Of a DNA stretch of 64,000 nt, positions 34,719 to 44,101 are shown piece after piece. The position numbers and the translations under genes are program-made. The notes beneath the pieces were generated by a model. That model was not told the DNA's origin, searched no databases, and worked only from the letters and a program-made list of their open reading frames with translations. Numbering within the stretch: position 1 is the first letter of the stretch; the number at the start of each line of letters is the position of its first letter. Source of the DNA: a bacterium 210820-DFI.6.37 (lineage in GTDB: Bacteria; Bacillota; Clostridia; Peptostreptococcales; Anaerovoracaceae); assembly GCA_020558355.1 (NCBI GenBank), contig JAJCKG010000009.1, positions 62,001 to 126,000 of the forward strand, in the 5' to 3' direction.

Positions 34719-34862
34719 ATGAGAACTTTTAAAATCGAAGAAGCAAAGAGAGAATGGCGGCAAACCCGGCAGAAAGAAGACGAGGTTTATCTGCCGAAAG
34801 CGGTTTATCAGGAAAAAGATGGAGAAACGGAGTATGCCGCCTGTGAAATACAGTGGCAGTAA
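34719..34862 (+). CDS. Small hypothetical protein, 47 aa
   Basis: MRTFKIEEAK start, charged throughout, ending ACEIQWQ. No membrane segment or signal peptide and no family recognised. A weak ribosome site (TGGAG) precedes it. It ends 15 bases before the first SipW-type gene and so is likely the first substantial gene of the operon. Confidence 0.45.
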   Translation: MRTFKIEEAKREWRQTRQKEDEVYLPKAVYQEKDGETEYAACEIQWQ

Positions 34863-34877
34863 GGAAAGGAACGTATT

Positions 34878-35546
34878 ATGGGAAAGAGAGTAATAAATAA
34901 AAGAAATATAATGATTATAATGTTGATCTGCGTGGTTATGGCGATTGGAGGAATCAGCGCGTATTTTACCGCTGCCGATGACGTTACGAACACCTGGACT
35001 GTGGGAAAAATAGAAATCGACCTGCAGGAACCGGAGTATGATAAAGTTCCGGAAGAACGGGAAGATATCACTCCGAACAAAGAAATGACGAAAGACCCGC
35101 GAATTGAAAACACCGGCGTCAATGACGCCTATGTATTCGCCCGGGTCACTGTGCCAAAGGCAAAGGTGAAAATCGCGAACCAGGATGGAACCGCGCAGCC
35201 GGCAGAGATAAGGGAACTGTTTTCTTATACACTGAACGATGGATGGTATCAGGTCAGCAAGACCGAAGGGACCACAGACAATACTTATGTTTACGCTTAC
35301 GCGTCCAGCACCGCATGTACCCGGTTGACCGCGGCGGCAAAAACACCATCCCTGTTTAAAGCGGACAAGATCACCTTTATCAACATCGTAGAAGGGCAGG
35401 GGCTGGAGGAAGAAACCCTGGAAATGCCAGTGGAAGCCTTCGGAATCCAGACCGCTGATTTAAACGACAAAACCGATGGCGTGGATAAAACGAGCCCATC
35501 CGCCGTATGGAACATTTTGATCAATCAGGTGGACAGCAACCATTAA
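34878..35546 (+). CDS. TasA/CalY-like protein with SipW-type signal peptide
   Basis: 222 residues. A hydrophobic N-terminus ends in GGISAYFTAADD, the hallmark of SipW-dependent signal peptides (GG-x-x-A-Y/F-F-T/S-D). The mature part opens TNTWTVGKIEIDL and carries NTGVNDAYVFARVTVP, typical of the camelysin/TasA beta-sandwich. Bacillus TasA forms extracellular matrix fibres after processing by SipW. The dedicated peptidase is three genes on, so this is the probable major substrate. AAGGAAAGGAA precedes the ATG. Confidence 0.85.
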   Translation: MGKRVINKRNIMIIMLICVVMAIGGISAYFTAADDVTNTWTVGKIEIDLQEPEYDKVPEEREDITPNKEMTKDPRIENTGVNDAYVFARVTVPKAKVKIANQDGTAQPAEIRELFSYTLNDGWYQVSKTEGTTDNTYVYAYASSTACTRLTAAAKTPSLFKADKITFINIVEGQGLEEETLEMPVEAFGIQTADLNDKTDGVDKTSPSAVWNILINQVDSNH

Positions 35547-35574
35547 GAAATCAACTGTAAGGGAGGAGCGGAAC

Positions 35575-36714
35575 ATGAAGAAGCGGAAAACCCGGCGGAC
35601 TGTGGCGGCGATCGCCATAGTCCTGCTGTTGATCCTGACCGCGGCGGTTGTTTACGGGGCGATCCAGAAAGGGGAGGTCACCGTAAAAAACAATATGAGC
35701 ACCGGCAGCGTGGATATCGACCTGACCGCGTATGAGCGGACAGACCATGGAGAACAGAAAGCGAGGAAAGGGGAAGCGGTTATGGCGAATCAGGAGATCA
35801 GCTATATACCAAGGATTACCGCGCTGCGCGCGGATTGCTATGTCAGACTAAGTGTCAACCTTGTAATGGAAAAGGAACTGGATGACCCGATTACCGTAGA
35901 TCATATTGTATCCCTTGGGAAGAACTGGATCCAAAAAGGAAGCGTGTTTTACTATACGAAGCCTCTTAAAAACGGAGAAGAAACCGACGCTTTTCAAGGC
36001 GTCCATGTGCCGGAGGAGTGGACCAATCAGAACTCCAGTAATTTTCAAATCAATTTGGCCGCCGATAGTATTCAAGCGGAGAACTTCACGCCGGATTTTG
36101 ACTCGGATCAGCCATGGGGTTCCGTTGTCATGGAGCAGGCGAAACGGAAGGATACCACATCCTATCGGGTGGCGAAGCGGGTGAAAGACGCGCATTCGCT
36201 TACTTACAAAGGAAGCGGCGTGTTTGAGGTATCTTCCAGAGATTTCTTTTCCAATTTTGGGTACATGATGGCCGGGGACTCTTTGAAAGATTCCATTCAG
36301 CTTCATAACGATTCCCGCGAATATGTTCGATTAGACTTTAAAAGTATCGCTCCGCAAAATAATCTTTTATTGGAAAAGACGAGACTGAGCCTTACGGTTG
36401 GGGGAAAGGCCTTCTATTCCGGGGATCTGAAAGCGGAAAATCTTTCCGCCTACAAGGAGCTGACCCGGATCGCTCCGGGGGAAACGAAGAAACTGCGCTA
36501 TGAGCTGATGGTTCCGGAATCTTTGAAAAACGCCTTTTCCGCGGAATATGACTCGGTGACCTGGTGTTTTAAAGCCACGGAAGTGGATCTGTACGGAAAG
36601 CCGGTTCAGACGGGTGACAACGCTACCGGGCCAGTCCCATTTGTTCTTCTTGGGATAGCCGCCTTTGGCATGGTATGGGCCGCGCTGGCGAAGAAAAGAA
36701 AGGAAGAGAAATGA
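35575..36714 (+). CDS. Membrane-anchored SipW-associated surface protein
   Basis: 379 residues. An N-terminal hydrophobic stretch (residues 9-29) and a C-terminal membrane helix (about 350-370) ending in KKRKEEK give an anchored, mostly extracellular protein. It begins its exterior domain with VTVKNNMSTGSVDIDL, like the TasA-type strand, and has the NDSREYVRLDFKS block seen in related matrix proteins. There is no LPXTG motif, so sortase anchoring is not expected. It overlaps the peptidase gene by four bases (ATGA). It may act as the anchor or minor fibre component, as TapA does in Bacillus; that is inference. Confidence 0.75.
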   Translation: MKKRKTRRTVAAIAIVLLLILTAAVVYGAIQKGEVTVKNNMSTGSVDIDLTAYERTDHGEQKARKGEAVMANQEISYIPRITALRADCYVRLSVNLVMEKELDDPITVDHIVSLGKNWIQKGSVFYYTKPLKNGEETDAFQGVHVPEEWTNQNSSNFQINLAADSIQAENFTPDFDSDQPWGSVVMEQAKRKDTTSYRVAKRVKDAHSLTYKGSGVFEVSSRDFFSNFGYMMAGDSLKDSIQLHNDSREYVRLDFKSIAPQNNLLLEKTRLSLTVGGKAFYSGDLKAENLSAYKELTRIAPGETKKLRYELMVPESLKNAFSAEYDSVTWCFKATEVDLYGKPVQTGDNATGPVPFVLLGIAAFGMVWAALAKKRKEEK

Positions 36715-37238
36715 AACTACAAAAATGTGTTTCCAATGTGGTATGGGGTCTTATTCTTTTTATCATGGCTGTCACGGCTGTATTGCTTCTCTCCGGGATC
36801 AAACCGGCGATTGTATTATCCGGCTCCATGGAGCCGGAGATTCCCACAGGGAGTTTATGCCTGATTAACACGGGTGCGGATATCGATGAAATCCAAGAGG
36901 GAGACATCATTGCCTTTACCAGCGGGACTATGGCGGTGACACATCGGGTTCTCACCGTGACAGAGGAGGGCTTTCAGACAAAGGGGGACGCCAATGACAC
37001 GCCGGATCTGGGGATCGTTCCGAAACAAAACGTGACAGGCAAGACGGTGTTTTGGATCCCTTACGCGGGATATTTGGCGGATAAAGCCGGGACGGTCCCT
37101 GGAAAGATTCTTATGGGTGTGATTTTGGCCATATCCATTTTAGCGGGGTTTTTGGAAAAAGAACCAAAACAAAAGAGGAAAAGCAGCTGCGGGCAACGAT
37201 GCTTCGCAGGAAGAAAGAAGGAACGAAACAAACCATGA
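36711..37238 (+). CDS. sipW: SipW-like signal peptidase I
   Basis: 175 residues. The ER/archaeal-type signal peptidase with a Ser-His dyad: Ser39 in VLSGSMEP and His78 in AVTHRV, with GDIIAF between. Membrane helices are near residues 10-29 and 130-150. It should cleave the SipW-type signal peptides of the flanking genes. It starts within the stop of the preceding gene (ATGA) and its own stop overlaps the next start in the same way, so the three are translationally coupled. The Lys/Arg-rich C-tail is unusual in length. Confidence 0.88.
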   Translation: MKLQKCVSNVVWGLILFIMAVTAVLLLSGIKPAIVLSGSMEPEIPTGSLCLINTGADIDEIQEGDIIAFTSGTMAVTHRVLTVTEEGFQTKGDANDTPDLGIVPKQNVTGKTVFWIPYAGYLADKAGTVPGKILMGVILAISILAGFLEKEPKQKRKSSCGQRCFAGRKKERNKP

Positions 37239-37756
37239 AAGGGATAAATAGAAAGAAAAAGCGAATCTTGCCGCTGGTGATCCTGGCCGCGATCCTGATC
37301 AATGGGATTTCCTTTTCCGGGATCTACGCGTATCGGGTAGCAAAGGATAAAGAGATCAACAGCTTTACGGTAGGACACAGCAAACTGGAAATCGAGGAGG
37401 ATTTTGTGCCGCCGGAGGAGCTAAAGCCGGGCGTCATAATTCCAAAGGATGTGAAGCTGCGGAATACGGGGAAAGGCCCCTGTGTGATTCGGGTATTTGT
37501 GGATTTCTCCAATCGGGACATGGCAAGGTACGCGGAGATCGATTTTAACACAGAGGACTGGCAGGCCGGAGCGGACGGGTATTACTATTATCAACATCCA
37601 GTGGAAAATGGGGAGGCGACAGCTTCTCTTTTTACGAGTATCAAGATCGCGGAGGATGCGCCGGAGGCCTTGCTGACGGATTTTGACGTGCCGGTTTACG
37701 CGGAAAGCAAAAACGCGGAGCTGACAGATTCATACAGGGATGTTTGGGAAATATAA
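37235..37756 (+). CDS. Second TasA-like protein with SipW-type signal peptide
   Basis: 173 residues. The N-terminal hydrophobic segment ends in FSGIYAYRVAKDKEINSFTVG, a SipW-type region with the usual x-FTVG strand after it. The following LRNTGKGPCVIRVFVDFS corresponds to the NTG...V.V strand of TasA/CalY. It is shorter than the first TasA-like protein and overlaps the peptidase gene by four bases. It is likely a second fibre subunit or adaptor. Confidence 0.8.
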   Translation: MKGINRKKKRILPLVILAAILINGISFSGIYAYRVAKDKEINSFTVGHSKLEIEEDFVPPEELKPGVIIPKDVKLRNTGKGPCVIRVFVDFSNRDMARYAEIDFNTEDWQAGADGYYYYQHPVENGEATASLFTSIKIAEDAPEALLTDFDVPVYAESKNAELTDSYRDVWEI

Positions 37757-37808
37757 AGAGGCACTGGGTTCGGTGTCTCTTTTCTTGCAAAAAGAGAGGA
37801 GAGAAAAC

Positions 37809-40800
37809 ATGATACGACAACGAAGCCCGCGGAGGATCCTGACCATGGTTCTGGCGCTGCTGATGGTCTTTAGCGTAAGCGCGGAGACCTGCGGCGCTTT
37901 TTCCATTATGGGCGGGACCTGGAAAAGCCTTTCCAGCTTATCCGGTGTCCGGGAGTTTGACTATGATTCCACACCAGCGCGGGAAAACTTCATAACAAAG
38001 GATATGGTGGACTCCGGATACTCCTTCAAGTGCGCCAGCAGAGCGGTGGATGAGTATTTCGGGACCACCAGCGTCTACACAGCGGATACCGGGACCAAAT
38101 ACAAAGGGTTTAAACTGAGCAAAAACGAGAAAGGAAGTTGCGGGGTATGGTACCGAAAGCTGTTTCGCTATCAGAACGAGTGGGTGGACGTGAAAACCAC
38201 CTATGTGAACTGGTCCGCATATAATGACAAAAGGGCGTTTTTCTCCGGGGGATTTTGCTCCTCCCAGTGGACCTATGTGAAATGGATGAAGCTGAAGCAT
38301 GAGTTTTACATCGCTGGGACAAACACAAAGATCAACGTGAAGGGCTTTTTCACCTTTGTGGATATTGACCGGTACCAGGGAATCGCCATGCCCACCAGCC
38401 AGGTGGATAAGGTGTGGGTCAACAAGGGCTCCACTTACCTGAAATACAAGAAGGAGGACTCCAAGCTGCTGATCCGGGACGATTCCGGAAAATCCATCGT
38501 CAATTACGGGCAGCCGGGCTACAGCAAGAAGGAAGCGGCGAAAGCCACCTTCAGCTATGAGTTCAGCGGCAAGACACACACGCAATATATCCTGCACGGA
38601 AGCGACAGCTACGCCAGCAGCTACAGCATCAACTTTGAAGCGGCGAAATATATCCCATCAAAGTTTCCGGAGCAGGCCGCGCCAGACATCGATAAATGGG
38701 TATCGGACGCAGACGAGACGGAAGTTTTAAAGAACACGGTGCCGTCCCGAAACTCCACCTGGCGGTACTACGTCAACGGCATGGTGCCGCTGGAAACAGA
38801 GAAGGGAAATTTCTACGATGGCTTTCAGCTTAAAGACACCATCGAGAGCTGCCTCAGCGTTGAGGCGGTAGACGTGATTCGAGACACCACCACCAATGTG
38901 ACCGACGAGTTTACCATTACCCAAAGCGGGCAGAATGTCGCGGCCAAAGCCAAAAACACAAAAAGCGCGGACTTTTACAGTCATAACTATCAGCTGCGGA
39001 TCAAGGTAAAGCTGAAAAGCGACGCGTCCGACGCCACGCTGGCCTCCCATGGCCATTTTAACAGCGCCAAAACGGCCCTGACCTTCCATAACACCGGGTA
39101 CGTTATCTATACGGACGGGAATGGGTCCTCGACCCGGAAAACGCCAACCACCACCACGACCCTGCGGCTTCCGACTAAAAGCGCCGGAGCGCCGGGCCTG
39201 AAGATTACTAAGAGTGTCAGTAAGAAGGAATGGCAGGTGGGGGATCTGGTAGCCTACACCATCAAGGTCAGCCAGACCAACCTAAAGGCTACGGCCACCC
39301 ATGTGGTGGTGACGGACACCAGCCTGCCGGAGAGCCTGGAGGTCCAAACGGATACTCTGGCGGTCAGCGGCGGCTCCGGGGCGAAGATCGCGAAGAGCGG
39401 AAACGGGTGGAAAGCGACCGCCGCCAGTCTGACCTATGGAGCGACGATGACCATCACGTTTCAGGCCAGGGCGACCCAGGCGGCGGCCAACGCCACCATA
39501 CCAAACACGGCCAAGGCGGCGGCGGATTTTGTTCCGGAACAGACCGCCAGCGCGGAAGTCTTCATCCGGCAGTTTGACATCGAGGGCGAAAAGACCTGGG
39601 AGGACGAAGACGATAACGATGGCCTCCGGCCGGACGCCGTAACCATCCATTTATACGCGGACGGCCAGGAAGTGGCTGACACAACAACGAGCGCCTTAGA
39701 GGGCTGGGCCTACCGCTTTAAAAACCTGAACCGGTATAATGAAGATGGAAGCCTGATTCAGTACACGGTCAAAGAGGACCCGGTGGCGGGGTATACCGCT
39801 TCCTATGACGGATACGATATCATCAATACCCATACGCCGGAGAAGCTGACCGTGTCCGGGACAAAGATCTGGAAGGACGCCGGGAATCATGACCAGCTTC
39901 GGCCGGGCAAAGTGGTGATCTCCCTGCTGGCGGATGGGAAGGTTGATCGGACCAGGACCGTAACGGCGGAGGACCGGTGGAGCTATCAGTTCGCGGACCT
40001 GTACAAGTTCCGGGATGGAAAGCGGGTGGAATACACCATTCGGGAAAACCCGGTGGAAGGGTACACCGCAACCTATCGGAAAACAGCGGAAACAAGCGAG
40101 GGAATCGTGTGGGACACCACCAATACCCATCTGCCTAACGCCATTGAGCTGATCAAAACGGAGCTTTTGGAGGATGGGACGAAAACCGACACTCCCGTAG
40201 CGGGCGCCGTGTACAGTCTATACCAGATGGGAACTGACGCGGATGGAGCGGAAGACGTGGTTATGGTGGGGCAATATACTACGGACGATCAGGGAAAAAT
40301 CTATGTGGAGGGCCTGGATCTGGGATCTTACTATTTTGAGGAAGAGAAAGCGCCTTACGGCTACGCGTCAAATACGGAGCGAATTCCGGTAAAGATCGAA
40401 GCGTCCGGTGGGAACGACGCGGTGAATATCGTAAAGGTCAGCGCCGCGGACCAGAGAAGCCCCGCCAGCGTTCATGTGTCTAAGGTGGACAATGGGGGAA
40501 ACCGGGTGGAAGGAGCGGTTTTCGCCCTGTACGCGGATAAAGCCCTGGCCAGGAAACTGGGGGAATACACCACCAGCGCCAACGGGACCTTTGACATAGA
40601 GAACCTGACCTGGGGAACCTATTATCTAAAAGAGGTAAAGGCCCCGAAGGGGTATCTGCTGGATTCCCTCGCTCATGAGATTGTCCTGGGAAAGGACACG
40701 ACCATCGACGCGCAGCTGGAACTGTTGAATGAACAAAAACGGGGCAGCGTTGAGCTGACCAAAACCGACGAGACGGAGACGCTGAGGCTGTCCGGAGCGG

Positions 40801-42671
40801 TGTTTGACCTGTATAAAACGGATGGGACCCTGGTCAAAAACAACCTGAGGACCGGCCCGGATGGGACGCTGCTGGTGGAAGGCCTGGAATGGGGCGGCTA
40901 CTATTTTAGAGAAACCAAGGCCCCTGCGGGCTATGGGCTTAGTAAGGACCTGATTCGGTTCTCCGTCAACGCCACCACTGGGGGAATCAAGCAGGAGGTG
41001 GCGGCGGTCAACTACCCAGAGACCCGCGAGGTTCATGTGACCAAACGGATTCAAGCGGCGGACCTGCACTGGGAGCACGGCGCGCCCACGTTTTTATTTC
41101 AGCTGACCGGAACGACAGCGGATGGGGAGGCCAAGGCCTATACCCAGACCGTCACCTTCTCGGAGCGTTATGTAAAGGAGCGTACGGACGCCAGGGGCTA
41201 TGTGGAAGCCACTGCTTCTTTTTCGCGGTTAAAAGCGGGAACGTATGCCTGCGAAGAGATCCCGGTCCAGCGATATGAGCTGAAGGAGATCCGGGAGGTA
41301 TCGGACAATGGAACCATCCGGGGAAAGACGGTGGATTTTGATCTGACAAATTCCGCGCTGGGGTCCGCCACCTTTGTCAATGAAAAGACAGACTGGCGGG
41401 ATTACAGCGACACTACCTCCGTTACCAATCTGGTCAAAATGACGAAAAAGCTGACCGCGATTATCGTAGAGCGCGCCGGGCCGGAGGTCCTGGAAGGAAA
41501 CAGCCTTTTTGACAAGAAGAATTTAATCGTTACGGCGGTCTACGATGATGGAAGCGAACGGGTACTGGGAAGCGACGAGTACACGCCGCTGAATGGGGAC
41601 GGTACTCTTTTGGAGCATGTGAGTAAAGTGGCCGGGACGTACACGGCAAAAGTATCCTATACGGAAAAGGGAATCACCCGAACCGGGACCTTTGATTACA
41701 CCGTAAAGGCGGCGAAAAAGCTGACGGTGCGGTTTGACTCTAGCGGCGGGGACTCTCTTTCCGATCTGGCCGTTTACCAGTACGACCGGCTTCAGGATTA
41801 CGCGGCGGCCAGCTATACGCCGGCTAGAGCCGCCCACACCTTTACCGGGTGGTATTCGGACGCGGCGTTGACCAAAGCCTTTTCCCCGTCAACACTCATT
41901 ACAACGGATCTGACGCTTTACGCCAAATGGGACAGAAAACACCTGAACGCCTGTAGTTGGAAGGAGATCAAGGCGGTAGCCGACGCGGGAACCGCAGAGA
42001 GCGTCTTCGGGGAGTGCTTTGCGGCGGTCAAGAAAGACCTGGCGGCGGACGGCGTGTTGTCTTCGGGCAATTACCAGCATACTAAGGCCTTTACCTATCA
42101 AGGGAAGACCTATCACGCCATGATCGCAGGCTTTGGTCATGACACCAAAGCCACCGGCAGCAAGGCCGGAATCACTTTCCTGGTCTATGAAAAGGCGGGG
42201 AACGCCCGGATGAATGACGAGGACACCAATCTGGGCGGCTGGGGGAAATCCACGATGCGGACCGAGACTCTGGCCCGTTTGCTGAGCGGCCTTCCGGCGG
42301 AGATGAAAACCGTCATCGCTTCCGTGGAAAAGACCACAGCGACCAAATCGGCTTCCGGCGCGCTGAGCCTGGAGAACACGACGGACAAGCTGTGGCTGCC
42401 ATCTCAGGCGGAGCTTTACGGGGCCTGGGGCTATGAGACCACAGCGCTGAAAAAATCCGACGCCTTCAGCGATACCGATTATGGGTATCTCAAGTCCCTG
42501 AAAGGGGAAGGCTCCCAGTACGCGCTCTTTCAGGGAAGCGTGCCGGACGGCGTACAACTGAAAGAGACCGCGCTGACCAGAGGAAGCCGGTACTGGACCC
42601 GCTCCCTGATCCCCACAGTGGATGGCTATGATGGCTTCTGCGGTGTGGATGATGTGGGAGGAGCTCAGTAA
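37809..42671 (+). CDS. Giant CnaB/SpaA/InlB-repeat surface adhesin
   Basis: 1620 residues. A signal peptide (residues 1-30, ending near CGAFS) leads to a unique domain (about 40-450), a DUF11-like domain (about 470-585), two CnaB domains (589-770), three SpaA-like domains (about 777, 885 and 979 onward), another CnaB-like unit (1074-1200), a bacterial Ig-like domain (1214-1300), an InlB/Flg_new repeat (1300-1374) and a C-terminal DUF6273-like domain (1377-1620) with GGWGKSTMR and DKLWLPS. CnaB/SpaA domains usually form intramolecular isopeptide bonds in pilins and adhesins. There is no LPXTG anchor. The last domain seems short of its usual C-terminal strand. GAGGAG precedes the ATG. Codon choice is GC-richer than in flanking genes. 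Confidence 0.85.
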   Translation: MIRQRSPRRILTMVLALLMVFSVSAETCGAFSIMGGTWKSLSSLSGVREFDYDSTPARENFITKDMVDSGYSFKCASRAVDEYFGTTSVYTADTGTKYKGFKLSKNEKGSCGVWYRKLFRYQNEWVDVKTTYVNWSAYNDKRAFFSGGFCSSQWTYVKWMKLKHEFYIAGTNTKINVKGFFTFVDIDRYQGIAMPTSQVDKVWVNKGSTYLKYKKEDSKLLIRDDSGKSIVNYGQPGYSKKEAAKATFSYEFSGKTHTQYILHGSDSYASSYSINFEAAKYIPSKFPEQAAPDIDKWVSDADETEVLKNTVPSRNSTWRYYVNGMVPLETEKGNFYDGFQLKDTIESCLSVEAVDVIRDTTTNVTDEFTITQSGQNVAAKAKNTKSADFYSHNYQLRIKVKLKSDASDATLASHGHFNSAKTALTFHNTGYVIYTDGNGSSTRKTPTTTTTLRLPTKSAGAPGLKITKSVSKKEWQVGDLVAYTIKVSQTNLKATATHVVVTDTSLPESLEVQTDTLAVSGGSGAKIAKSGNGWKATAASLTYGATMTITFQARATQAAANATIPNTAKAAADFVPEQTASAEVFIRQFDIEGEKTWEDEDDNDGLRPDAVTIHLYADGQEVADTTTSALEGWAYRFKNLNRYNEDGSLIQYTVKEDPVAGYTASYDGYDIINTHTPEKLTVSGTKIWKDAGNHDQLRPGKVVISLLADGKVDRTRTVTAEDRWSYQFADLYKFRDGKRVEYTIRENPVEGYTATYRKTAETSEGIVWDTTNTHLPNAIELIKTELLEDGTKTDTPVAGAVYSLYQMGTDADGAEDVVMVGQYTTDDQGKIYVEGLDLGSYYFEEEKAPYGYASNTERIPVKIEASGGNDAVNIVKVSAADQRSPASVHVSKVDNGGNRVEGAVFALYADKALARKLGEYTTSANGTFDIENLTWGTYYLKEVKAPKGYLLDSLAHEIVLGKDTTIDAQLELLNEQKRGSVELTKTDETETLRLSGAVFDLYKTDGTLVKNNLRTGPDGTLLVEGLEWGGYYFRETKAPAGYGLSKDLIRFSVNATTGGIKQEVAAVNYPETREVHVTKRIQAADLHWEHGAPTFLFQLTGTTADGEAKAYTQTVTFSERYVKERTDARGYVEATASFSRLKAGTYACEEIPVQRYELKEIREVSDNGTIRGKTVDFDLTNSALGSATFVNEKTDWRDYSDTTSVTNLVKMTKKLTAIIVERAGPEVLEGNSLFDKKNLIVTAVYDDGSERVLGSDEYTPLNGDGTLLEHVSKVAGTYTAKVSYTEKGITRTGTFDYTVKAAKKLTVRFDSSGGDSLSDLAVYQYDRLQDYAAASYTPARAAHTFTGWYSDAALTKAFSPSTLITTDLTLYAKWDRKHLNACSWKEIKAVADAGTAESVFGECFAAVKKDLAADGVLSSGNYQHTKAFTYQGKTYHAMIAGFGHDTKATGSKAGITFLVYEKAGNARMNDEDTNLGGWGKSTMRTETLARLLSGLPAEMKTVIASVEKTTATKSASGALSLENTTDKLWLPSQAELYGAWGYETTALKKSDAFSDTDYGYLKSLKGEGSQYALFQGSVPDGVQLKETALTRGSRYWTRSLIPTVDGYDGFCGVDDVGGAQ

Positions 42672-42687
42672 CGTGTCGCGAGCGTAG

Positions 42688-42714
42688 GGGAGCCGCGAAG
42701 GCGGCTCCCGTTTT
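42688..42714 (+). terminator. Weak intrinsic terminator inside the matrix island
   Basis: GGGAGCCGC, loop GAAG, GCGGCTCCC, then G and only four T. The hairpin is strong but the T-run short, so partial read-through into the next gene is likely. Confidence 0.6.
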
Positions 42715-42738
42715 ACAGAAGAGAAGGGAGGAAGCGAC

Positions 42739-44049
42739 TTGGACATAAGACGCTTATACAAGAAAAAAACGATCCGGATTCTGGCCGTTGTAATTCTGCT
42801 GGCCATGGCCGCCGCGTTCTGGCAGACCATGGCGGCGAGCGCGGCGTCCGGGACTTTGAAAGGAACCGCCAAGAGCCAGCAGCGGGCGGCCATCTATTAT
42901 ACCTACACGCAGAACAAGGACACCCTAAAGACTACGTTGACGGTAAGGCTGCGGGTCTACGCCACCGGCAGCACCTACAGCACCCATAAAGCGGACGCGA
43001 AATGGTCCCTTACCTATAACGGGACAACAAAGACCGGAACCAAAGACTATACCATGGCGTCCAGCGGCAGTTACAAAAATATTTCTTCCACCTATACCAC
43101 CACCATCCAGCAGACCGATGGGGCGTCAAAGAAAATCAATGTGTCCGGCTGGCTCGATTTGTCCGGAACAACCGTGGGAGGAAAGCTGAGCGTGTCTGAC
43201 TCCATCACCCTGCCGGCTATGACGGCGACCACCACCAGCAAGGCGGTCAAGCTGGTATGGAAAGACAATAACGATCAGGACGGGATCCGGCCGGCGTCAG
43301 TGAAGGTGACGCTGTATCGGAACGGCTCGTCGCTGAAATCCGCCAATGTCTCCGGCTCGTACACCTTTACCGGGATAAGAAAATATGATAATTCGGGGGA
43401 TCTTTACACCTATACGGTAAAGGCGACGGCGCCGACCGGTTACACCGCGTCCGTTTCCGGAGGGACTATTACCCTGACCCATACCCCATATACGACCTCG
43501 CATACCGGGACAGTCTCCTGGGCGGATGACAATGACCGGGATGGAATCCGGCCACCCTCGGTTTCGGTACAGCTGTATAAAGACGGGACGCTATACAAGA
43601 CCGGGACTGCGACAGAAGCGGGGGGATGGGCGGTGTCCTTTAACGGTCTCCCGAAGAACGCTTCCGGCAAGGCGATTAGCTGGACCAGTAAAATAGCCGC
43701 GCCTGACGGATATACCGCCAGTGGGCTGACTGCGTCCCACACGCCGGAGAGGAAGAACGTGGAGGGAGCCATCACCTGGGTGGATGAGAATAACAAGAAC
43801 GGATACCGTCCCCAGACAGTTGCCATAAAGCTTATCAAAGACGGGGAAGAACTGGCGTCGACGACTACCAGCGCGGCGCGGTCCTGGAAGTATTCCTTCC
43901 CGGATCAGTATGTGTATGAAAACGGATCGGAGGTTCGTTATGAGGTAACGGGCGCGGATGTGGACGCCTATGACCATACGGTAACTGGAACGAACTTGAC
44001 TTACACCTATTTTCCAGGGTATGGGATTAATTTCGGATTCAGTATTTAA
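42739..44049 (+). CDS. CnaB-repeat surface protein
   Basis: 436 residues from a TTG start behind GGGAGGAAG. A signal peptide or anchor (about 10-36, ending ASAAS) is followed by a beta domain (37-160) and three CnaB units beginning VKLVWKDNNDQDGIRP, GTVSWADDNDRDGIRP and GAITWVDENNKNGYRP. The same W-x-D-x-N/D-x-x-G-x-RP signature appears in the two CnaB domains of the giant adhesin upstream, so they share ancestry. No LPXTG or C-terminal helix. Probably secreted and held by the matrix. Confidence 0.82.
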   Translation: MDIRRLYKKKTIRILAVVILLAMAAAFWQTMAASAASGTLKGTAKSQQRAAIYYTYTQNKDTLKTTLTVRLRVYATGSTYSTHKADAKWSLTYNGTTKTGTKDYTMASSGSYKNISSTYTTTIQQTDGASKKINVSGWLDLSGTTVGGKLSVSDSITLPAMTATTTSKAVKLVWKDNNDQDGIRPASVKVTLYRNGSSLKSANVSGSYTFTGIRKYDNSGDLYTYTVKATAPTGYTASVSGGTITLTHTPYTTSHTGTVSWADDNDRDGIRPPSVSVQLYKDGTLYKTGTATEAGGWAVSFNGLPKNASGKAISWTSKIAAPDGYTASGLTASHTPERKNVEGAITWVDENNKNGYRPQTVAIKLIKDGEELASTTTSAARSWKYSFPDQYVYENGSEVRYEVTGADVDAYDHTVTGTNLTYTYFPGYGINFGFSI

Positions 44050-44061
44050 AAAAGTGAAGGA

Positions 44062-44101
44062 GAAAAAGGAGGATTCGGACTATTCCGTCCGATTATCCTC
44101 C
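44062..44101 (-). terminator. Terminator of dinB, overlapping its last codons
   Basis: Read on the minus strand, GGAGGAT ... ATCCTCC (7 bp) and GTCCG/CGGAC (5 bp) form a hairpin between 44101 and 44068, followed by a T5 run. It overlaps the final seven codons and stop (TAG) of dinB. Confidence 0.7.

Noticed and set aside
41940..42671. Diversity-generating retroelement target
   Set aside because: The C-terminal domain type is often such a target, but there is no reverse transcriptase, accessory gene or template repeat in the window, and the last codons are not rich in AAC/AAT-type variable positions.
41889..42893. Minus-strand ORF of 334 codons opposite the adhesin end
   Set aside because: It spans a terminator and two real genes and has no domain signature.
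37809..44049. Sortase-anchored pilus locus
   Set aside because: No LPXTG-like sorting signal with C-terminal helix is present in the CnaB proteins and no sortase gene is seen.
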